A DNA stretch of 64,000 nucleotides from G026625185 sp963727835. GTDB taxonomy: Bacteria; Desulfobacterota; WTBG01; JAGOGO01. Under the pieces are notes generated by a model. That model did not search any database. It had not been told where the DNA came from and saw nothing but the letters and a program-made list of their open reading frames with translations. Made by a program: the position numbers and the translations under genes. Below, in pieces: positions 53,109 to 62,924 of the stretch; the stretch's first letter is position 1; every line of letters begins with the position of its first letter. The DNA lies in contig CAVSIB010000048.1 in the NCBI GenBank assembly GCA_963727835.1, positions 55,090-119,089 of the forward strand, written 5' to 3'.

Positions 53109-56100
53109 TCACAATCTTTCATGACCTTGAAACATTTCTTGTTCCACCCCTGAGTGGCGTTTCCGCCACAGTCCCTTAAAGCGAAGTCTAAAACGGTCTA
53201 AATACAGATACATCACTGGTGTCGTATAGAGGGTAAGCATCTGACTGAAAATCAACCCACCGACGATAGCGATACCGAGAGGACGCCGAAACTCCGATCC
53301 GATGCCCCTGCCGAGGGCTAAAGGAAGCCCTCCGAGGAGCGCGGCCATAGTCGTCATCATGATGGGCCTGAACCGCAACAGACAGGCCTGGTAGATGGCC
53401 TCGTGGGGAGTCATCCCCTCTTTACGCTCCGCCTCTAGTGCGAAGTCAACCATCATGATGCCGTTCTTTTTGACAATACCGATAAGCAAAATAATGCCAA
53501 TAAGGGCAATAATGCTGAACTCGGTGTGAAAAATGAAAAGCGCCAGAAGCGCTCCCACACCAGCCGATGGCAGGGTCGACAATATGGTGATGGGATGAAC
53601 ATAGCTTTCATAGAGGATCCCGAGGACAATGTAGACCGTCACAAGGGCTGCAAGAATCAGGAGCGGCTCATTTGCCAGAGAAGCCTGGAAAGCCTGGGCA
53701 GTCCCCTGAAAGCTGCCTTGTATGCTCGCGGGAAGTCCCATCCGGCGCGTGGCTGTCTCCACTTGCTGTACCGCCTCTCCTAGCGATTTTCCGGACGCTA
53801 AATTGAAAGAGATGGTGACGGCAGGGAACTGGCCCTGATGGTTTACGGCAAGCGATGTGCTGTTTCGTTCAAACCGGGCAAAGGTGTTAAGAGGGGTCAT
53901 ATCACCGCCTTGTGAACGCAGGTATATCTCGCGAAGCGTTTCGGGCCGCTGCCAGAAACGAGGCTCCACCTCCATCACTACATGGTATTGGTTGAGTAAC
54001 GTATAGGTAATCGAGACCTGACGCTGGCCAAAGGCATCATACAGTGTATCGTCTATCATCTGAGCCGTGATGCCAAGACGGGAGGCCGTGTCCCGGTCTA
54101 CGGCAAGTGTAGCCGCCAGACCCCCGTCCTGCTGATCGCTGTTTACATCAACCAGGGCGGGCAGCCGGCGCATCTGCTGTAACATCCGGGGAGCCCACGT
54201 GTTGAGCTCGGCCAGGTTTTCGCCTTGAAACGTATACTGGTAAAGACTGGCACCAATTCTTCCCCCGATGCGGATATCCTGCACGGACTGAAGATAGGTT
54301 GGGGCCCCCGGCACCTGGTTGAGCTTTTTTCGCAGCCGTGCTATCAGCTCAGTTGCATTAGCCTTTCGCTGGCCGAAGGGCTTAAGGGAAAAGAAGAGTC
54401 TTCCTATGTTCGTCGTAGCACCACCGCCTCCGCCACCTCCCGTGAAGCCAACCACGTCTTCCACGTCACGATCAGTCTTGATAATATCCACCACCTGCGC
54501 CAGCTTCTTTTGCATCGATTGAAAGGATATGCTCTGGTCGGCCTGGATAATACCGTTGATACGGCCATTATCCTGCTCGGGGAAAAAGCCCTTCGGAATC
54601 ACCTCAAATAAACCGATAGTGACTGCCACAGTGACCACCTCGAGCATCAACATGAAACGGGGGTGGCGAAGGGCCCAACGAAGTGTTATCTCGTATCCGT
54701 GATGCATCCAATTGAATATATTCTCACTTACCCGATACGTTCGGCCATGGGTGCTCCTTTCCCCGGATTTAAGAAGGGTGGCGCACATCATGGGGGTCGT
54801 TGTGAGTGATATCGACAGAGAAATAACAATGGCGATAGACAGACTGACCGCAAATTCACGGAATAATCTACCAACCATGCCTCCCATAAGAAGGAGGGGG
54901 ATGAAGACCGCAACCAGCGATGTGCTCATCGAAAGCACGGTAAAGGTGATCTCATGCGAACCGATCAGTGCTGCCTGTTTAGCCGGAAGACCCATTTCCA
55001 TGTGCCGGGTCGTGTTCTCAAGGACCACAATCGCATCATCAATGACAAAACCTGTGGCAATGGTCAATGCCATCAAGGAAAGATTGTCCAAGTTGTAACC
55101 CAAAAGGTACATAATCGCGAAGGTGCCTACCAGGGAAACTAGCACGGCAACCGCAGGAATGAGTGTAGAGCGCAAATTTCTCAAAAAGCAAAAAACTACC
55201 AGGATCACCAGTATTGAAGAGATGATGAGGGTAATTTTCACATCTCTAAGTGAACCTCGTATGGGAAGCGTCCGGTCCACAATAACGGAAACCTTGACAC
55301 CCCCGGGCATGGCCGCCTCCAATTGAGGGATCACGGCACGAATACGGTCAACCGTCTCGATAATATTTGCTCCCGGTTGCCGATAAAGTATCACCATAAC
55401 GCACGCTCTCCCGTTTACGAGCCCGCTCACCCGAAGATCCTCTACTGAATCTTCGACTTTAGCAACGTCGGCGAGTCGCACTGCCGCACCAAGTCGATAG
55501 GTGACGATCAGCGGCGCATATTGGCTTGCCGTGCGGAGTTGGTCGTTGGTTTGAATCTCCCAGTCCCGGTTGTCATTCGCCAACTGCCCTTTCGGGCGGT
55601 TCACGTTCGTGCTACTGAGCACACCACGGACATCCTCAAGAGTTATCCCATATTTATTTAATACTGTTGGGTTCACTTCGACGCGCACCGCTGGAAGGGC
55701 GCTGCCGCCGACAAAAACCTGGCCTACACCTTCTATTTGGGACAGTTTTTGCTGAAGTATACTAGAAGCGACATCGTACAGCTGAGGTGTGGCAATCGAG
55801 TCGGAGGTGAGCGCTAGGATAAGAATAGGCGCCTCAGCCGGGTTGACCTTACGATAGAGCGGGTTATTCGGGAGGTTAGCAGGCAGAAATCCCCGGGCGG
55901 CATTGATCGCACCCTGCACATCACGGGCCGCCCCATCGATATTTCTGTTGAGATCAAACTGGAGAACAATACCCGTAGAGCCCCGGTAGCTGGTCGAGGT
56001 CATTTCAGTTACACCGGCTATACGTCCGAACTGGCGCTCAAGGGGGGCAGCCACTGATGTTGCCATAATCTCCGGATCCGCTCCTGGCAAATTGGCCGAT

Positions 56101-56240
56101 ACTTGAATCGTAGGGTAATCAACGGGTGGCAGCGCTGAAACGGGCAGCAAGCAAAAGGCGATCGCTCCGGCGAGGGCAAGACCGATCGTGAGCAGGGTTG
56201 TAGCAACAGGTCTATTAATGAATGTCGCCGAAATGTTCAT
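53109..56240 (-). CDS. RND efflux permease, MdtC/MuxC-like
   Basis: A proton-driven inner membrane pump of about 1043 residues. It starts MNISATFINRPVATTLLTIG and has the two periplasmic loops and twelve helices of AcrB-type proteins. The proton-relay segment ALTIATGFVIDDAIVVLENT in TM4 has the paired Asp. ATG 56240 overlaps the previous stop as ATGA, whereas the longer frame from 56300 is not needed. It follows a close paralogue, as in MdtBC and MuxBC, which work as a hetero-oligomer. Codons are GC-richer than the core genes. Confidence 0.92.
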   Translation of the reverse strand: MNISATFINRPVATTLLTIGLALAGAIAFCLLPVSALPPVDYPTIQVSANLPGADPEIMATSVAAPLERQFGRIAGVTEMTSTSYRGSTGIVLQFDLNRNIDGAARDVQGAINAARGFLPANLPNNPLYRKVNPAEAPILILALTSDSIATPQLYDVASSILQQKLSQIEGVGQVFVGGSALPAVRVEVNPTVLNKYGITLEDVRGVLSSTNVNRPKGQLANDNRDWEIQTNDQLRTASQYAPLIVTYRLGAAVRLADVAKVEDSVEDLRVSGLVNGRACVMVILYRQPGANIIETVDRIRAVIPQLEAAMPGGVKVSVIVDRTLPIRGSLRDVKITLIISSILVILVVFCFLRNLRSTLIPAVAVLVSLVGTFAIMYLLGYNLDNLSLMALTIATGFVIDDAIVVLENTTRHMEMGLPAKQAALIGSHEITFTVLSMSTSLVAVFIPLLLMGGMVGRLFREFAVSLSIAIVISLSISLTTTPMMCATLLKSGERSTHGRTYRVSENIFNWMHHGYEITLRWALRHPRFMLMLEVVTVAVTIGLFEVIPKGFFPEQDNGRINGIIQADQSISFQSMQKKLAQVVDIIKTDRDVEDVVGFTGGGGGGGATTNIGRLFFSLKPFGQRKANATELIARLRKKLNQVPGAPTYLQSVQDIRIGGRIGASLYQYTFQGENLAELNTWAPRMLQQMRRLPALVDVNSDQQDGGLAATLAVDRDTASRLGITAQMIDDTLYDAFGQRQVSITYTLLNQYHVVMEVEPRFWQRPETLREIYLRSQGGDMTPLNTFARFERNSTSLAVNHQGQFPAVTISFNLASGKSLGEAVQQVETATRRMGLPASIQGSFQGTAQAFQASLANEPLLILAALVTVYIVLGILYESYVHPITILSTLPSAGVGALLALFIFHTEFSIIALIGIILLIGIVKKNGIMMVDFALEAERKEGMTPHEAIYQACLLRFRPIMMTTMAALLGGLPLALGRGIGSEFRRPLGIAIVGGLIFSQMLTLYTTPVMYLYLDRFRLRFKGLWRKRHSGVEQEMFQGHERL

Positions 56241-59200
56241 ACCGGATTCCCAGGAGAGACCTCGTTTTCCGACCCACTTAAGCGGTGACCTCTCGTCCAT
56301 TTTGCCAACCGATCAAACCCAAGGTAAATCACCGGTGTGGTGTACAGGGTAAGGAACTGACTTATAATCAATCCACCGACAATGGCGATACCGAGGGGGT
56401 GGCGAAGCTCCGAACCCACGCCCCTGCCCATTGCTAAGGGAAGTGCAGCAAGCAGAGCTGCCATAGTCGTCATCATAATTGGACGAAACCGCAACAGAGA
56501 GGCCTGATAAATAGCCTCGACCGGGGTCTTGCCTTCATTACGCTCAGCGTCTAAGGCGAAGTCAACCATCATGATGCCGTTCTTCTTTACGATGCCGATA
56601 AGCAGAATAATGCCGATGAGGGTGATGACGTTAAACTCAGTGCGGAAAATCATAAGTGCCAGTATCGCCCCTACACCCGCAGACGGCAGGGTCGACAATA
56701 TGGTGATCGGGTGAATGTAGCTCTCATAGAGTATACCGAGCACAATATAGACCGTCACGAGAGCCGCAAGGATCAAAAGCGGCTCGTTGGCCAAAGCGAT
56801 CTTGAATGCCTGCGCCGTTCCCTGAAAGCTGCCCATGATGCTTGCCGGAAGCCCCACCTGGTCTTTTGCCGCTTCGACCGCTTGTACTGCCCGGTCAAGG
56901 GATACCCCCTGGGCCGGGTCGAAGGAGACCGTCACCGAGGGAAACTGCCCTTGACGGCTGATGAGGAGCGGGCCCGTTGTCTCTGTAGCTTGACTGATGG
57001 TGTTGAGCGGTACCTGTCCACCATTGCTGCTTCGCAGATAGATGTCATCCAGTTTTTCTGGATTTCTTTGAAAACCGGGTTTGACAGCGAGAATCACCCG
57101 GTATTGATTGAGCTGCGTAAAAATGGTGGATACCATACGCTGTCCGAAAGCATCATAGAGTGTGTCATCAACCATCTGCGGTGTGATACCCAACCGTGAG
57201 GCGGTGCTTCGGTCGATATCCAATGCCATGCGCAGACCCTTGTCCTGCTGATCGCTGTTCACATCACGAAGCTCGGGGCAATTTCGCAGGGCATCGACAA
57301 GCTTGGGCGCCCAGCTATACAATTCTTTTGCATCAGGATCCTCCAGGGTGTACTGAAACTGGGTCCGGCTTACACGGGCATCGACAGTAAGGTCTTGTAC
57401 TGGTTGCATAAAAAGAGCAATATCCTTTACCTTCACCAACTCAGACTGGAGACGCCTGATCACCTCGGCCGCGCTCACCTTCCGCTCTTCAAGAGGCCGG
57501 AGGTTGATCAGGATACGACCGCTGTTGAGCGTGGCATTGGTGCCATCGATGCCGATAAAGGACGACAGACTTTCAATGGCAGGATCCTGAAGGATTACTT
57601 GGGCAAGGGCCTGCTGATACCTTGCCATTGCAGAAAAAGAAACCGATTGTGCCGTTTCAGAAATGCCTTGAATCAAACCGGTATCCTGGATGGGGAAAAA
57701 GCCTTTCGGTACTACCACGTAGAGCACCACCGTGAGAATCAGTGTAGCTAGGACGACCTGAAGGGTGACTTTTTGTCGCCCGAGAACCCATCGCAAGGTT
57801 CTCCCGTACGCCTCGATAATGCGATCAAAGGCGCGCTGTGAAACCCGGTAGAACTTTCCTTGCTGTTCCTTGGGGGTATGCCGGAGGAGCTGTGCACACA
57901 TCATGGGAGTAAGAGTCAGCGACACAACTGCCGAGATAAGGATTGTGATGCCGAGGGTAATGGCGAATTCCCGAAACAGCCGCCCTACCACATCACCCAT
58001 AAACAAAAGGGGAATGAGCACCACGATAAGCGAAACCGTAAGGGATAGAATGGTAAAGCCGATCTGTTTTGATCCCTTGAGCGCCGCTTGAAGGGGCTTG
58101 TCTCCCTCTTCTATATACCGAGCAATATTTTCGATCATAACAATGGCATCATCGACAACAAAGCCCGTCGAAATAGTGAGGGCCATCAAGGAGAGGTTGT
58201 TGAGGCTAAATCCCAGGAGGTACATAGCCCCGAAGGTGCCGATAAGGGAAAGGGGTACGGCGACGCTTGGAATGAGCGTGGCAGAAAGGTTGCGGAGAAA
58301 AAGGAAGATGACGAGTATCACCAGAGCAACCGCAAGCATCAGCTCGAATTGAACATCCCGCACTGAGGCGCGAATCGTCGTTGTCCGGTCGGTGATTATC
58401 GAGACCTGAACAGATGCAGACAAGGAGCTCTCCAACTGCGGCAAAAGGGTTTTAACCCGGTTGACTACTTCGATCACATTGGCGCCTGGCTGCCGCTGAA
58501 CATTGAGAATTACGGCAGGGGTAGTATTCATCCAGGCTGCCTGCTGGACATTCTCGGCATCATCGATTGTCTCCGCAACATCGGACAGTTTCACCGGTGC
58601 TCCATTTTTATAGGCGATGATGAGAGGCCGATACTGGCTGCTCGAAAAAAGCTGGTCATTGGCCTCAATTGCATAAGATTGGTGGAGACCGTCAAAGCTG
58701 CCTTTTGCCCGATTCACGTTCGCTGTCGTAATCGCAGCACGGAGATCTTCGAGGGTCAGCCCATAGGCAGCCAAAGCCGTAGGGTTTGCGTGAATTCGTA
58801 TTGCCGGCTTCTGCCCTCCGCTGATGCTCACAAGCCCCACCCCCGGCACCTGGGAGATTTTTTGTGCCAACCTCGTGTCGGCAAGGTCTTCCACGGAAGG
58901 GAGAGGCAAGGTTTTGGAGGTCAGAGCCAAAGTGAGGATGGGCGCATCAGCAGGGTTGACCTTGCTGTACACAGGGGGAGTCGGAAGATCTTGCGGCAGG
59001 TAGGTGAAGGACGCATTGATCGCTGCCTGAACCTGCTGCTCTGCCACGTCAAGACTCAGATTCAGACTGAATTGCAAGGTAATGACGGAACTGCCGCTAG
59101 AGCTCGCCGACGTCATCTGCGTGAGACCGGGCATCTGACCCAACTGACGTTCGAGGGGGGCAGTTACCGATGAGGCCATGACATCAGGACTGGCACCAGG

Positions 59201-59353
59201 GTAGAAGGTTCGCACCTGAATGGTAGGGTAATCGACCTGCGGCAGGGCGGAAATAGGGAGCTTACGGTATGCCACCGCACCGGCAAGAAGGATGGCCACC
59301 ATCAGCAGTGTAGTGGCCACGGGTCTCATAATAAAGAGTCGGGAAATATTCAT
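56237..59353 (-). CDS. RND efflux permease, MdtB/MuxB-like
   Basis: About 1038 residues: MNISRLFIMRPVATTLLMVA, the ALTISTGFVVDDAIVMIENI relay motif and the late shared block ANEPLLILAALVTVYIVLGI, nearly identical in the MdtC-like partner. ATG 59353 overlaps the adaptor stop by one base (TGATG). It is likely the second subunit of a B2C-type pump. Confidence 0.92.
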   Translation of the reverse strand: MNISRLFIMRPVATTLLMVAILLAGAVAYRKLPISALPQVDYPTIQVRTFYPGASPDVMASSVTAPLERQLGQMPGLTQMTSASSSGSSVITLQFSLNLSLDVAEQQVQAAINASFTYLPQDLPTPPVYSKVNPADAPILTLALTSKTLPLPSVEDLADTRLAQKISQVPGVGLVSISGGQKPAIRIHANPTALAAYGLTLEDLRAAITTANVNRAKGSFDGLHQSYAIEANDQLFSSSQYRPLIIAYKNGAPVKLSDVAETIDDAENVQQAAWMNTTPAVILNVQRQPGANVIEVVNRVKTLLPQLESSLSASVQVSIITDRTTTIRASVRDVQFELMLAVALVILVIFLFLRNLSATLIPSVAVPLSLIGTFGAMYLLGFSLNNLSLMALTISTGFVVDDAIVMIENIARYIEEGDKPLQAALKGSKQIGFTILSLTVSLIVVLIPLLFMGDVVGRLFREFAITLGITILISAVVSLTLTPMMCAQLLRHTPKEQQGKFYRVSQRAFDRIIEAYGRTLRWVLGRQKVTLQVVLATLILTVVLYVVVPKGFFPIQDTGLIQGISETAQSVSFSAMARYQQALAQVILQDPAIESLSSFIGIDGTNATLNSGRILINLRPLEERKVSAAEVIRRLQSELVKVKDIALFMQPVQDLTVDARVSRTQFQYTLEDPDAKELYSWAPKLVDALRNCPELRDVNSDQQDKGLRMALDIDRSTASRLGITPQMVDDTLYDAFGQRMVSTIFTQLNQYRVILAVKPGFQRNPEKLDDIYLRSSNGGQVPLNTISQATETTGPLLISRQGQFPSVTVSFDPAQGVSLDRAVQAVEAAKDQVGLPASIMGSFQGTAQAFKIALANEPLLILAALVTVYIVLGILYESYIHPITILSTLPSAGVGAILALMIFRTEFNVITLIGIILLIGIVKKNGIMMVDFALDAERNEGKTPVEAIYQASLLRFRPIMMTTMAALLAALPLAMGRGVGSELRHPLGIAIVGGLIISQFLTLYTTPVIYLGFDRLAKWTRGHRLSGSENEVSPGNPV

Positions 59354-60579
59354 CAACCCCTCCGTCTACCGTTTCCGTCGCCCTGAGTTCTCAACTCGAC
59401 CTTAGCCCCTTCTCTCAGCTGATCTGCGCCATCAACCACTCCAAGTTCACCTTCCGAGAGACCTGTGCTTATTGCAGCGTCGCCGCCCTGTATTTCACTT
59501 ATTGTGACCGGACGAATTACAACAGTCTTGTCAACCTTCACCACATAAACGAAGGTGCCCTGAGGACCGCGCTGTATGGCTACAGCGGGGAGAATAATAA
59601 CCCCGCGTCTGACATTTACGAGCAGGCGGGCATTGACAAACTGATTTGGAAACAATTGATTATTCTTATTTTCAAAGATTGCCTTCAGACGTACTGTGCC
59701 GGTAGTTGAATCAATCTGATTATCTACGGTTTGAAGGTACCCGGAGGAAAGCTTCTTTATTTGCTCCCGATCATATGCCTCCACGGGTAACTGATTCCCT
59801 GCGTTGAGCTTCTCGAGCACTTGAGGAAGACTGTCTTCGGGAATGGAAAAAATGACCGAGATCGGCTGAAGCTGGGTGATAACAACAAGGCCGTTTGGGT
59901 CACTTGCATGGACGATATTGCCGGGATCTACGAGACGCAATCCAATTCTTCCGGTGATTGGAGAGGTGATTCGGCTATAAATGAGCTGGAGTTTGGCGGT
60001 CTCGATCTGTCCCTGGTCCGTCTTGACTGCGCCTTCATATTGTCGAACTAATGCCTCCTGGGTATCGAGCTGCTGCTTCGGAATTGAATCCTGCTGCCAC
60101 AATACTCGGTAGCGCTCAAGGTCGAGCTGAGCGTTCTTCAGGAGCGCTTGGTCGCGTACCATCTGCCCCTCGGCCTGGACCAACTGGATCTCAAAGGGTC
60201 TTGAATCAATCCGAGCGAGCAGATCACCGCGTTTGACCATCTGCCCCTCTTGGAACAGAACTTCCATGAGCTCCCCGTCAACCCGGGTCTTTAAGGTTAC
60301 AGTGTTGAGCGGGGTAACGGAGCCGAGACCATTGATATAGACCCCCATATCTCCTTTCTTCGTTGCCACTGCCGTTACGGGTAACGCTCGAATCTGGGAA
60401 TTGTTCTCATTTTTGCCACTTCCCAACGGTCGATTCTTTCCCTTCACTACAACTGCGTAGGTTCCCAGCACAACAGCACAGATTGCCAACGTCACGATAA
60501 TCAGCCACTTTCTGGACAGATGAAAACGCGGTTTGTCCGGAAACCCGTTTTGCTTTGACTCTTCATTAAACATCGTCAT
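59353..60579 (-). CDS. RND periplasmic adaptor, MdtA-like
   Basis: A 408-residue membrane fusion protein. An N-terminal membrane anchor (WLIIVTLAICAVVLGTYAVV) precedes the lipoyl-like half motif TLKTRVDGELMEVLFQEGQM. A helical hairpin at residues ~125-185 and the matching half SRITSPITGRIGLRLVDPGN follow. It links the two pumps to the outer membrane factor. First gene of the four-gene minus-strand operon; no regulator gene is adjacent. The 125 bases upstream, before the IS remnant, hold nothing recognisable. Confidence 0.92.
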   Translation of the reverse strand: MTMFNEESKQNGFPDKPRFHLSRKWLIIVTLAICAVVLGTYAVVVKGKNRPLGSGKNENNSQIRALPVTAVATKKGDMGVYINGLGSVTPLNTVTLKTRVDGELMEVLFQEGQMVKRGDLLARIDSRPFEIQLVQAEGQMVRDQALLKNAQLDLERYRVLWQQDSIPKQQLDTQEALVRQYEGAVKTDQGQIETAKLQLIYSRITSPITGRIGLRLVDPGNIVHASDPNGLVVITQLQPISVIFSIPEDSLPQVLEKLNAGNQLPVEAYDREQIKKLSSGYLQTVDNQIDSTTGTVRLKAIFENKNNQLFPNQFVNARLLVNVRRGVIILPAVAIQRGPQGTFVYVVKVDKTVVIRPVTISEIQGGDAAISTGLSEGELGVVDGADQLREGAKVELRTQGDGNGRRRG

Positions 60580-60704
60580 CTTAACCTCACAAAGATTAAA
60601 TGTTTTTATCTATGCTGCCCGAGGGAACAAGTCAATAATAATGAAATATTCTGGTAATAAAAGAACCCCGCATTTCTGCGAGGGTGTATATCTTCAGGCC
60701 CAAT

Positions 60705-61195
60705 TGGACAAATTTTTCTAACGTGAGTTTGCGACTTTATGGTGGTCCGGGCCTTTGTTTTTCATGTTAAGATTGTATTGCTTCCTGCGTTCCAAGGTCA
60801 ATCGTTTTTTTCTTTTCTCCGTTGGAAGATAGCCTCATTTTTCCCCGCATACACGTCGTTGGGGGGTTACGTAATCGAGCGACTCGTGCGGGGTGCTGTT
60901 ATTCACGGCTTTTTTTAGCTCATCAGGAGAACAATAGACGACAAGGCAAAACCTCTCCTTGCGAAATCCCTCCAATATGATCCTGATCTTGTCTTCGACT
61001 GAGAACTGCCGGCGGGTTTTCGCCCTAACTTCCCTGATAAGCTTTGCTGCACTGCCAAGCGTGGCTGTTTCTTCTTCTAGTCCTTGGGTGGTTGTTTCCA
61101 TGGTCTTCTTTCTTCCTGACTGCTTCCATTATAACCGTCTTTTTCACCCAAACCAACATTAAAAGTGCAAACTAAAGTTTATCCCATTTTGTCCA
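60705..61195. mobile_element. Internally deleted IS3-family element with inverted ends
   Basis: The left end TGGACAAA...TAA...AGTTTGC (60705-60732) is matched in inverted orientation by the right end, finishing TGTCCA at 61195. The arms share TGGACAAA, TAA and AGTTTGC with similar spacing. Inside is one short frame that fuses the two ends of an IS3 transposase. At 491 bases the element is too short to be autonomous. I see no clear target duplication. Confidence 0.65.
60835..61101 (-). pseudogene. IS3 transposase deletion fusion (OrfA start joined to OrfB end)
   Basis: Residues 1-~50 (REVRAKTRRQFSVEDKIRII) match the start of IS3-family OrfA. After FRKER the sequence jumps to CSPDELKKAVNNSTPHESLD and YVTPQRRVCGEK, the extreme C-terminus of the OrfB integrase ('YHESL.NVTP.DVY.G'). 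About 1 kb, including the DDE core, is missing, but the junction remains in frame. Confidence 0.7.
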
Positions 61196-61201
61196 TCCTT
61201 T

Positions 61202-61264
61202 GCTGAAGATGCACATGCGAGGGTTCGAGGGGAAAGGGGGCCACTTTTCGCTGAAGATACACAT
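61202..61264. repeat. Pair of direct repeats beside the IS3 remnant
   Basis: GCTGAAGATGCACAT (61202-61216) and GCTGAAGATACACAT (61250-61264) differ by one base and lie 48 bases apart, with GGGCCACTTTTC before the second. Spaced end repeats like these occur in IS21-type elements, so this may be an IS end without its body. Confidence 0.4.
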
Positions 61265-61394
61265 ATTAAACCTATACTGGTTTACAATGATATTTTGACA
61301 ACCCCCCTATTTTCTGGTTATTAAAGAAAGACTTGTTGCCCAGTTCCTATCCCCTATTTCCTTCATTGAGGAACTTGTCCCTAATAAAAATGGG

Positions 61395-61442
61395 AAACTT
61401 AACCCTCGTTAGGAAAAAATTGCCTTAACGAGGGTTAAGTTT
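61395..61442. repeat. Long perfect palindrome (17-bp arms)
   Basis: AAACTTAACCCTCGTTA (61395-61411) is repeated exactly in inverse at 61426-61442 around a short A/T-rich centre. There is no T run directly after it, so it is not a classic terminator. It lies in the 340-base gap between the IS3 remnant and the DUF3300 gene; I see no gene there. Confidence 0.7.
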
Positions 61443-61535
61443 CAAGGCAAGGGGAGGATAGTCTAATGACCATGAAGAACGGGAACAAAGGGTTGCTGAA
61501 GCAGTTCCTTATTTTTTACCCTTACTACCCTAAAG

Positions 61536-62309
61536 TCATCTTTCCGGAGGACTAATTTCCCACGTTTGCCAAGTCCCCAAAGGTCGTAAAAACGTGAAGT
61601 CAAAGGGGCCAACAATTAGTTGCTGGCACACCTGGGGGGTACTCCCGCTTGGTAGCGAAAACGGGATTGCCACCACGGCTGCCGCGCATCCAAGACCTAA
61701 TGCAACAATACCCGCTGGTCGTAGGAAAAGGATATCGCAGAAAATGCTGGGGAATGAAGGGCGAATCTCTATTGGGGCAACCGGGGCTCTGTATACCGGC
61801 CGTGGAGCGTATGGCCCGTAACCAGCTTGCTGCTCACTGGCAGGTCTGGGGTTCACGGCAGCCCCAGCATCAGCCCGCTGTTCCTGAATACAATCCATCA
61901 CCTCATCCTTTTGGGCGAGAAAAGCATTACCCACCCGCGTGGTCCACTCGATCTTTTCTCCCATCATGGATAAGACCCGGGGAAAATGAACCAGCGACTT
62001 TACGCTCACATTCCAATCCTTATTTTTTAAGGCTGCATGTAAAGCACCCCCTTTAAGATTCGGGTTTTTTTTGACCCAGCGGTCAGCCGCCACTACTTCA
62101 AGGGGGTAAGTTGCGGCCATCAGCATCTGGGAAAGAAGCGAATCGGGGTAAAGGGATATAGGGGCAAGCATTTGGTTAAGCTCTTCTCTGGAAAACTTCT
62201 CCTGGGAAGGTGGTCTTTTCACCTCGTTTCCAAAAATATAAGAGGGCGTTGCAAGCATCATACTAAGAAATACCAAAAATATTCCCAGAACAATTTGTTT
62301 TTTCTGCAT
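61536..62309 (-). CDS. DUF3300 domain secreted protein
   Basis: A 257-residue protein with a signal peptide (residues 1-~27). Residues ~40-140 match DUF3300: REELNQMLAPISLYPDSLLS, QMLMAATYPLEVVAADRW and NVSVKSLVHFPRVLSMMGEK. The usual 'NPQVVYVPVYNP' segment after ~150 is absent, and the tail is Pro- and hydrophobic-rich and unlike the family. The C-terminal part may be frameshifted or diverged, but I cannot pin down a site. The function is unknown; location is presumably the periplasm. Confidence 0.72.
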   Translation of the reverse strand: MQKKQIVLGIFLVFLSMMLATPSYIFGNEVKRPPSQEKFSREELNQMLAPISLYPDSLLSQMLMAATYPLEVVAADRWVKKNPNLKGGALHAALKNKDWNVSVKSLVHFPRVLSMMGEKIEWTTRVGNAFLAQKDEVMDCIQEQRADAGAAVNPRPASEQQAGYGPYAPRPVYRAPVAPIEIRPSFPSIFCDILFLRPAGIVALGLGCAAAVVAIPFSLPSGSTPQVCQQLIVGPFDFTFLRPLGTWQTWEISPPER

Positions 62310-62755
62310 ATTTCAATCTCCCTAAATAGGATTTATGGTAATCTTTTAACTAATCTATATAGTTGTAAGCCGATTCGAAAAAGTTACAAGAAAAATTGGG
62401 CTGCGCTGCATTTGTCGACTTTTCAATAATATAGCCTACTGTTTTAACAGAAAATATTTGTGCATGTCCTAAATGCCCCGTGGTGCTTATTCTTGGCTGC
62501 AAAAACTGATGTCGTGTAACCTTTCTTAAACAATATTAAGGAGGTTTCTATCCTTTTGATAAGTAGTTTTAAACCTCAATGCTTCAATTCACGTAACTAA
62601 AGAAAAAAATTTGCATAATTTCCGGTTTCGTATTTTTCCCTCTTCATTGCCGTTATATTGGGTCTTGTTCTTTTCCGGTGGAAGAAGGGACATATTTTGT
62701 CTCTACCGGGGTCTTGTGGGCCCTCCTGTCCCCTTTTTGAGGGACTCTTCCCTGT
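62310..62755. other. Gap without a recognisable gene
   Basis: AT-rich sequence upstream of the DUF3300 gene, probably holding its promoter. An AAGGAGG-like stretch at 62538-62546 has no frame after it. The part near 62640-62755 probably belongs to the IS remnant that follows (GGGACA and TGTCCC repeats). Confidence 0.4.
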
Positions 62756-62880
62756 TTACCCCACCATCGTTGCCGCCTTTTTCAGGTTAAATGCCAGTGC
62801 ATTGAAAAGAAACTCCCTATTTACCTTTTTCAATTCCAGCTATCGCATTATACACTTTATCTTGAAAAAGCTTTTGACAC
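62756..62880 (-). pseudogene. C-terminal remnant of IS1182-like transposase
   Basis: On the minus strand, KVYNAIAGIEKVNREFLFNA and LAFNLKKAATMVG end at TAA (62756-62758). The match to the closing 'E.V.G.F....LA.NLKR...M' of IS1182/IS4-type transposases is good. An extra A near 62830 splits it in two frames. The rest of the element is missing. Confidence 0.5.
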
Positions 62881-62924
62881 TTTTTGACACTAGTTTAAAA
62901 TATTTTACATTTATTAGCCTAAAA

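Noticed and set aside
54225..54611. Plus-strand frames inside the efflux genes
   Set aside because: Antisense shadows in GC-rich coding sequence; the minus-strand RND proteins are full length.
61649..62056. Plus-strand 135-codon frame
   Set aside because: It is antisense to the DUF3300 gene, whose domain motifs are clear.
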